A program made the translations under genes and the position numbers. This document shows positions 58,501-64,000 of a DNA stretch of 64,000 nt, one piece after another. Numbering within the stretch: the first letter of the stretch is position 1; every line of letters starts with the position of its first letter. Where the stretch lies: positions 38,108 through 102,107 of the forward strand of contig JAHBMJ010002356.1 of assembly GCA_018398765.1 (NCBI GenBank), read 5' to 3'. The stretch is from Chromera velia. Lineage: Eukaryota > Sar > Chromeraceae. The notes under the pieces are model-generated. The model was not told the origin of the DNA and ran no database searches. It was given only the letters and a program-made list of their open reading frames with translations.

Positions 58501-60481
58501 GACAAACAGTATACAGGAAGGAGAACGGAGGGAGGGAAGAAAGAAGGAACGAAAGCATTCAAGGTGCGCAGTCTCTTTCTTTTCGACGACTTCTCCATTT
58601 CTCTTGAGTTTTGTTTTTGCTCTTTCTGATTTTCTGCTTTGTGGCTACTCTCTCTGGTGCGTGTGCAGGGAACAGAATGCGAATAACGAGACAGTTGTTT
58701 GAGACTCTGACAGAAGCGGTGGAGATTGTCCGAAAGAAAAAGGCCAAACAAAGTGCGAGGGAGACCCCCAGACAACAGCAACAACTGCCCAGTCTGTGCC
58801 CGTCTCCCTCAGTCCCCTCTCACGCTCCTCTCTCCCCGGCGCCCTGCAGTCCTCCTGCCCCCGCCCTCTCTCTCTTCCCAGAGAAGTCCCCTGTGTCTCC
58901 TCCTGTACAGACACCATCCATCGAGGCTGCATCTTCGCCAGCCGGGCAGAAAAAAATCGAGCTGCACAAGCAGAAGACGGCTGAGAAAGCAGCGTCATGT
59001 CGCGAGCAGAGAGCGGAGGAGTGTGAGGAAGCAGAGGCGGTCAATGAAATGAAAGAAGGAGAAGAGAATCAACGGCCCCGGAAGGCATCTTCGCGCAGTC
59101 GGCCCTCCCAGTCAGCACCTCAGTGGCGCCGTCTCACTCGTTCGGAGACGGTGGAGATCAAGGGCCGCCACGGCACCCTGACGAGGAAGAGCAGCGGAAA
59201 GGTTGGAAAGAACGGGGAAGAAAAGGATAAACCTGCCCCCGGCCAGCCGCCCTTTCCTCGACTCATGGCGACTGCTGTGAGTCCAAACGCGACAGGGGCA
59301 CTTGAGCCTTCTGCAGATGAAGACCAGAACGCATTGAATTCCCCCCCTGCAGCGGCACCCTTTCCTGCCTCTCCTCCCACTCCGTCTCCAAGCTTTACAC
59401 CGGAACAAACGGGAGAGGAAAGGGAGACAGAGGTAGAGGTTGCATTATCGCCTGGAGAGAAATCTCTGTGTGCCTCGTTGCGACTCATCGAGGTCGATCT
59501 ACCCCGGACGCTGCCGCACCTCGGCCTCTTCGGGCCCCGGGGTTCTCTCTACCATGAGTGCAGAGACATCTTGGCTGCCTGGGCGGCTTTTCGACCAGAC
59601 CTCGGGTTGGTCTTTTGCTCTATCTGTTTTTTTCCTTCCTTGTCTCTCAAACAGTCTCTCCATTTGCTCTCTGTTTCTATGTCCTCCTTCATCAGACGCG
59701 AGAAAGAAGGCAGGCAAGCTCTCATGTCAGCACTCCTGAAGCCCAGGCGAGCTTCAATGGGAAGAAAAACAACGGCCAGACCAGCGAAAGGCAGTTAGTC
59801 AGTTAGTGACTGAGTGAGTCTGTGAACAAAAAAGAGATTGTGTATAAATGCAGTCACAATTGATCTGAAGCACTTCATCCTGCAACTTTTTGCGCACCCC
59901 TCTAGATCCTTCTGTTGAACAAACGAACGAACGAATGCAGGTATGTCCAGGGAATGTCGTACATCGCCGCCGTTCTCCTCCTCCACTTGCCTCCTGGCGC
60001 TGCTGCGTTCTCTGCCCTCTGCAACCTCGTGACTCTCCCCGTCCTGTGCGGTATGTACAAACTGGGGATCGAGGAAGTCGAGTCGCGGTACAGGTAGGTG
60101 AATTTTCCTTTGTCTCTCTTTCTCTGCCTGCGTCTGCCCGTCTGCCTTTGGGATGTTGCTTTCTTTTCTTTTTGGGGGGGAGGGGGTTGGTACCTGCACC
60201 CCGTGTGTCGCTGTGAGGTTCTGTTGCAACACGAAACAGCGACAGCTTCTCTCTCTTTTGATCGTAGACTCTCGCAGACGCAGGCAGAAGGGGCGGTCTG
60301 CATGCCTATGCGCGTGAGTTTTTCTGATTCTCTCTGTGCAATGTGTGTGTGTGTGTGTGTGTGTGCAGGATCTTCTACCAGCTGCTGGACAGGATCTGCC
60401 CTCCCATGCGGATGCACCTGGAAGACATCGGCCTCCCTTGCGAGCTCTTTCTGCTCGAGTGGTTCCTCACTCTGTTCTCAA

Positions 60482-60519
<38 letters not shown>

Positions 60520-61091
60520 AATAAGTGGCACAGATCAGGAAAAGGCGGGAAAAAGATGGAAGTTCCTTATGGAACAAAAGAAGGGACTCGTGCATCACCA
60601 CTATTCAGAGCTTGCTCCTGCTGCCCCCACGAAACCAACCATTGAGCAAACAAGCGCGTGCAATGCACGCACACAAGCTTGTGTATGTTGCAACTGATTT
60701 CCCTTTCGCTCACGCAGATCATGGTGGAGTTACTTCTCTTGTCCGTGCACTCACTCTTTTGCTCCCGATCGAACCACTCTGTCCCCTGCAGGTACTTCCT
60801 CTCCCCTTCGCGTGCCTTGTGTGGGATTTACTTCTTTTGGATGGGGAGATCACGCTCTTTGTGGCTGCAGTGCTTCTCCTTGACCTCAGCAAGCAGGCCA
60901 TACTGACGGCAGGGGACGTTGCAGAGGGGCGGGAGGCTCTCGCAGGAGTAGGACGGATTGCAACTCAGGGAGGGGCAGAGGGATTTCTCCAGGCCATGCG
61001 GAGAGTGCGGGGCCAGGTGCAGGATGAGGTGTTGATGGCTGTCTCGAGACTTTCAACGATCGAGTTCTCGGTGAAAAGCCTTTTGTTATAG
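49539..61091 (+). CDS. RCC1-like beta-propeller fused to a TBC (Rab GTPase-activating) domain, about 2,202 aa
   Basis: Thirteen exons join in phase: 49539-49774, 50070-50703, 51099-51202, 51552-52610, 53435-53458, 53842-54272, 54562-55181, 55815-56275, 56752-58286, 58669-59605, 59941-60093, 60369-60483 and 60792-61091. RCC1-type blades recur in the first half ([99 protein letters not shown]), split by long disordered inserts. The TBC domain starts near 1640 ([28 protein letters not shown]). It has the catalytic Arg in IEVDLPRT (about 1982), the catalytic Gln in GYVQGM (about 2016) and the closing [14 protein letters not shown]. Wording is closest to TBC1D12/14. A roughly 240-residue insert splits the TBC domain. 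It should switch off a Rab GTPase on endomembranes. First exon and the tiny exon 5 are least sure. Confidence 0.85.
52663..53232. repeat. 570-bp uninterrupted pyrimidine tract in an intron of the RCC1-TBC gene
   Basis: TTTC, TTCC, TCCC and TCCG tetranucleotide blocks form one pyrimidine strand, broken only by G in a few TCCG units. Blocks recur in the same order about 180-190 bp apart (for example TCCGTCCGTCCGTTCTTTC near 52900 and 53085), so there is a higher-order repeat. The long open frame through it (poly Phe/Leu/Ser/Pro) begins in real exon 4 and ends in repeat. Confidence 0.92.
53506..53668. repeat. (ATTC)n microsatellite
   Basis: ATTC with ATTCGTTC variants, in the intron after exon 5. 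Followed by (CT)n, a C-run and the assembly gap. Confidence 0.9.
53724..53777. other. Assembly gap (54 N) inside the RCC1-TBC gene
   Basis: Ns flanked by a C homopolymer and CT/GT repeats. The gap lies in the intron between exons 5 and 6, so missing exon sequence cannot be excluded. Single Ns also occur at 35508 and 54466. Confidence 0.95.
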
Positions 61092-61407
61092 CGGTGCCAG
61101 TCACGGCAGCCAGTGGCTGTACACATACATCAGTAGACACAAAACTACAGAAAACTTCAAGTTTTTCGTAGCTAGGTCTTGAGTCTTTTAGCGTTGGTTT
61201 CTTCTCTCGATTTTTTGTGTATTAAATATCTAGTGCTAGATCTAGTGTAGTATGCGATGAATTCAAAATATTAATACGTATGCGATCTAGTACGCGATAT
61301 GTGTACACATGTGTTGTTGTTTTTTCTATTTATTTTGTAGGAAAGAGGTAAAAAAAAGATGTGAAGTATATACTGACTACTTAAAATGCTCATGGAGAAG
61401 CAGGCTA

Positions 61408-62183
61408 GGCGACCCACATAAAAAAAAAGAAAATTGAGCTAAAAACCTAATTAGTTTTTTTTTTATTGTTATTTTCGACGTTCACATTTCGGTCCTCAAA
61501 GTCAGCTTAGTGCTAAGCCTAATGCCTAGACTAACAGAGAGTCTGAGCAAGTCTCTCACAGCTCTCCAGGTCTCCCGCGAACCACATACGCCATTCAGAG
61601 ACGGAACCGCTGTCCCCTCAGCAACACAAGCAGCATGACTCGGAGGCCCTAGACGAGGCCCCTATATACTTCTCCCCAAAGACAACAGGAAGGAGAAGAA
61701 AAAGAGGAAGACAGGGCTTAACATCAAATGCAGCAGCAGAAAGGCAAGGTCCTGCATTTGTAGAGGGGGATTGGAATGGACAGTCAGCAGAGAAAACGAA
61801 AGGTTGGCTGCAAGTGAGACCTGATGGTCCCGGTGAGGCTGAACAGGATATGGTTTCCTTTTTTTGGAAGTTGTGGAAGGAGGCAAATGAAAAAAACGGG
61901 CATGCTGCAGTTATTGAAAAGGGGAAACAGAACCGTACCAGGCGGGCCGCGGATACAAACTTCCTCCTAGACTTTCTCAAATCAAGAGTGACTTTCAGAT
62001 CCTCAAACTAGTTGCTAAGTGGAAGCTAAACCCTAAGCTAAACTATGAGCTAGAGCCCTTGATAAGTGGGAGATCTGAACTGGGCCCAGATTTTTCACAT
62101 TGAAAATCAATCAAAAAAAAAAAGAAAATCAAAAATCGATTTTAGGCAATTACTTTTTTTTTTTTATGTGGGTGGCCTATGCT
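61408..62183. mobile_element. Terminal-inverted-repeat element of about 776 bp carrying an ORF
   Basis: The left end TAGGCGACCCACATAAAAAA and right end TTTTTTATGTGGGTGGCCTA are inverted copies with one mismatch (G/C) over about 20 bases, followed on both sides by A/T runs. TAGGCG plus an A-run is shared with the element at 8825-9050. The interior is not AT-rich, but contains a 155-codon open frame. No transposase is recognised, so it would be non-autonomous. Confidence 0.6.
61547..62011 (+). CDS. Open frame inside the TIR element, no recognised function
   Basis: 155 codons are open after a TGA at 61544-61546 and end at TAG 62009-62011. The first Met is late (MVSFFWKLWK, 61850), so if real the frame begins at a splice acceptor or is a captured exon. 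Visible features are a basic patch GRRRKRGRQG, a GWLQVRPDGPG turn region and a Lys/Arg-rich end. It could be a host exon caught by the element, or an unused relic. Confidence 0.3.
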   Translation, partial: ASLSQLSRSPANHIRHSETEPLSPQQHKQHDSEALDEAPIYFSPKTTGRRRKRGRQGLTSNAAAERQGPAFVEGDWNGQSAEKTKGWLQVRPDGPGEAEQDMVSFFWKLWKEANEKNGHAAVIEKGKQNRTRRAADTNFLLDFLKSRVTFRSSN

Positions 62184-62284
62184 ATGCGCTATCAAAGCGT
62201 GACTAGAAAGAAAATGAGAATTAAATAAATTGACTTAATCGAAAATAGTGCTAAGTAAAAGAGAATGGTGTGTGTCGCTTACGT

Positions 62285-62345
62285 TTATAACTTAGTGGTT
62301 AACATACAACATTAACAAACAAAAGATCATAGGTTCAATCCTCGC
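62285..62345 (+). other. tRNA-like RNA polymerase III internal promoter (possible SINE head)
   Basis: ATAACTTAGTGGTTAACA resembles a tRNA A box, and ATAGGTTCAATCCTC a B box about 40 bases later, the normal tRNA spacing. The T-stem does not pair well and no good acceptor stem is seen, so this is a degenerate tRNA-derived SINE or tRNA pseudogene at best. Confidence 0.3.
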
Positions 62346-63037
62346 TACCTGCCTTTTTAAGGATCAACAAGAAAAGAGACGGGACGTTAACATCCTGTAC
62401 TATACAGATTTTGGCCTGTCGTATTTTGATCAAAATTTTATAAAAGACTTCCGAAAGACTTTCTGGAAGACTACTATAAAATCAGATCGATCGCTGAATC
62501 GCAAGAAAGCTCCATGCTCCTGATATCGATCGAGTCTGTCACTGGGGATCGACCTGAACCGCTCCAGCGACATCAAGCCCTGAAGACCCTTGAACCTCTG
62601 CAAGCACTCACTAGCGCCAACCCCTCTAAGTAGACCTTAACACGTGGTGACGCCTAGCTTGAGATCAACAAGATCAAAGAGCTGAGCGAACGGAGACTAA
62701 CCTTCTCTGCCGAACAACAACTATTCTGCAAGCAACGCAGACCACCTTCTTCGCCCAGAGAAGGTTCACCCAGAGGAAACCAGAACGCTGTGATCATCTA
62801 CACGCATACTACAGGAGCGCACACCTGCGAGCCATCAACTCAAACCTCAATTTGTACGCCCTCAACTTGGCCGTCCCTTTGGTGTCCTGTACCTGCAAGG
62901 AGAAAAAGCAGGACCACATCATGAAGCGCTGCTGGAATTTCTAACGGAACCCCAGTTTCTGTCCTCTGCTATAAATCGACATCAGACAGGACCACACCGC
63001 AAAGCGCTGCTAAAATTTCTGACTGTACTGCTTTTCC

Positions 63038-63270
63038 TGCCCTTTTTACAAATTTTACACATTCTACCTGACAGTGAATTTGACTTCTCTTCATTTCTTT
63101 GTGAACGACAAAGCCCTGCTCTTTTTGCAAATTTCACGTATTCTACCTAACAGTGAATTTGACCTCTCTTCGTTTCTCTGTAAACGGCAAAGCCCTGCCC
63201 TTTTTATGAATTTCACGCATTCTACCTGACGGTAAATTTGACTTATTTTTATCGTTCTGCGAAAGGCAAA
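63038..63270. repeat. Three tandem copies of a roughly 79-bp unit
   Basis: The word ATTCTACCT(G/A)AC(A/G)GT(G/A)AATTTGAC begins at 63061, 63140 and 63219. The units also share CAAAGCCCTGC(C/T)CTTTTT. They differ by about 10-15% and are probably relics of an LTR or satellite. A looser related block (CTGCTGGAATTTCT, CTGCTAAAATTTCTGAC) lies at about 62929-63023. Confidence 0.75.
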
Positions 63271-63712
63271 ACACATTACGAAGCGTTCGTGCGTTTTGTG
63301 ACCTGGACTTTCCTGCTAAGTAAAAAGAAAATTCGACTACTTCCATCCCTGTGTGACTTACTTTTTTCGCTTGCCGTCTTCGTATATACGAGCAGTCTAC
63401 CTGCACATACGAGACAAATACAAGTAACTCTTTCTTCATTCGAATTTGGATTGCTTCTCTTTCTTTCCTTTTGCGAAGGAGATCTTTCTGCAAATCAGGC
63501 CATCTTTCCCCTCAGCAAGTTTGGAATTTCACTCTGCTGCACAAATCTTTCCTTCACAGCTAAACAAACCCTTTTGTCTTTCTTCGAATTCGGATTCTTC
63601 CTTCTCTTTTCGCTCTTCAACGGAACCCTACCTCTCTCACTTCATCAAGTCGTTTTTTCTCTCTGTAAGTTCATAATTTTTAACTTCCTTTACTTATATC
63701 ACGAGATTTTAA

Positions 63713-64000
63713 CAGAAATCAGCAGCGAAACAGAAAACTCTATCTAACCGAAATACAAAAATAATCCCCCAAACCCATCCGACGCGAAAAAGAACAACTG
63801 ACCAGGCAAACCCCGAAGAAATCACAGCCAGAACGAGAAAGATCCTTCGAGCAATTTTGCCTGGAGAACTTCCAGAATTGCACACAACAGAGAGGGAAGA
63901 ACGAGCGAGACTCATCGTGAACGAAATTTTGCAGAGGAACACAGAATTCATTGAGGACCAACAAAATCTGAGAATCTTCCTTTTGGATCAGTATTCATAC
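63713..64000 (+). CDS. Partial ORF running off the right edge, unknown
   Basis: 96 codons are open after TAA at 63710-63712, without a Met. An acceptor-like TTTTAACAG at 63706-63714 suggests that it starts as an exon. A donor-like CTCT/GTAAGTTC lies at 63664-63665. The peptide is hydrophilic with helix-like parts (EEITARTRKILRAILPG, ERARLIVNEILQRNTEF). It may be the start of a host gene or of a retroelement gag. There is too little to name. Confidence 0.35.

Noticed and set aside
62285-62345. Functional tRNA gene
   Set aside because: A- and B-box-like words are present, but the T-stem and acceptor stem do not pair, so no anticodon can be assigned.

Overview
The window is nuclear DNA of a eukaryote. 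Genes are broken into many exons (up to 17 here) joined by GT-AG introns, nearly all acceptors read (T)GCAG, introns carry long GT, CT, TTTC and ATTC microsatellites, and transposons fill the spaces between genes. Two enzymes, a phosphoglycolate-phosphatase-like HAD protein and a TrmA/RlmD-like methyltransferase, begin with a signal peptide followed by a Ser/Arg-rich stretch. This is the bipartite leader used to reach a plastid bounded by four membranes. Together with a microbial rhodopsin and a CHASE receptor, this suggests a photosynthetic alveolate, and my best guess is a chromerid close to Chromera velia. That identification is inference from gene style, not from a marker gene.

Layout: 1-3185 (-) CHASE-domain membrane receptor, cut by the left edge; 3759-6113 (+) type-1 rhodopsin, head to head with it; 6.1-9.7 kb no gene, with a nested pair of MITE-like elements at 8549-9070; 9766-14435 (-) secreted S9-like alpha/beta hydrolase; 14.6-17.4 kb dense dispersed repeats and a foldback element; 17743-19364 (+) tail-anchored UBE2J-type ubiquitin-conjugating enzyme; 20.8-24.0 kb dead non-LTR retrotransposon; 24.19-26.47 kb an unknown ORF between two 208-bp direct repeats; 27227-30986 (+) RNA uridine-5-methyltransferase; 32145-34194 (-) HAD phosphatase, head to head with 34722-43356 (+) glucose-6-phosphate isomerase; 43.4-49.5 kb unassigned; 49539-61091 (+) a giant RCC1-propeller plus TBC RabGAP protein; 61.1-64 kb a TIR element carrying an ORF, tandem repeats and a partial ORF at the right edge.

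For seven genes I joined exons by hand, and each model keeps reading phase across every proposed junction with multiples of three in total (rhodopsin 356 aa, hydrolase 973 aa, UBE2J 386 aa, methyltransferase 827 aa, HAD phosphatase 359 aa, isomerase 551 aa, RCC1-TBC about 2,202 aa). The CHASE gene is also phase-consistent as far as it goes. First exons and starts are the least certain parts.

The genes do not form a single pathway. Two sensory receptors share a 573-bp divergent intergenic region, and two carbon-metabolism enzymes share a 527-bp one. The most interesting item is the rhodopsin: it keeps the retinal lysine and the helix-C Thr-Cys-Pro motif of channelrhodopsins, but has Gln where proton pumps have both key carboxylates.
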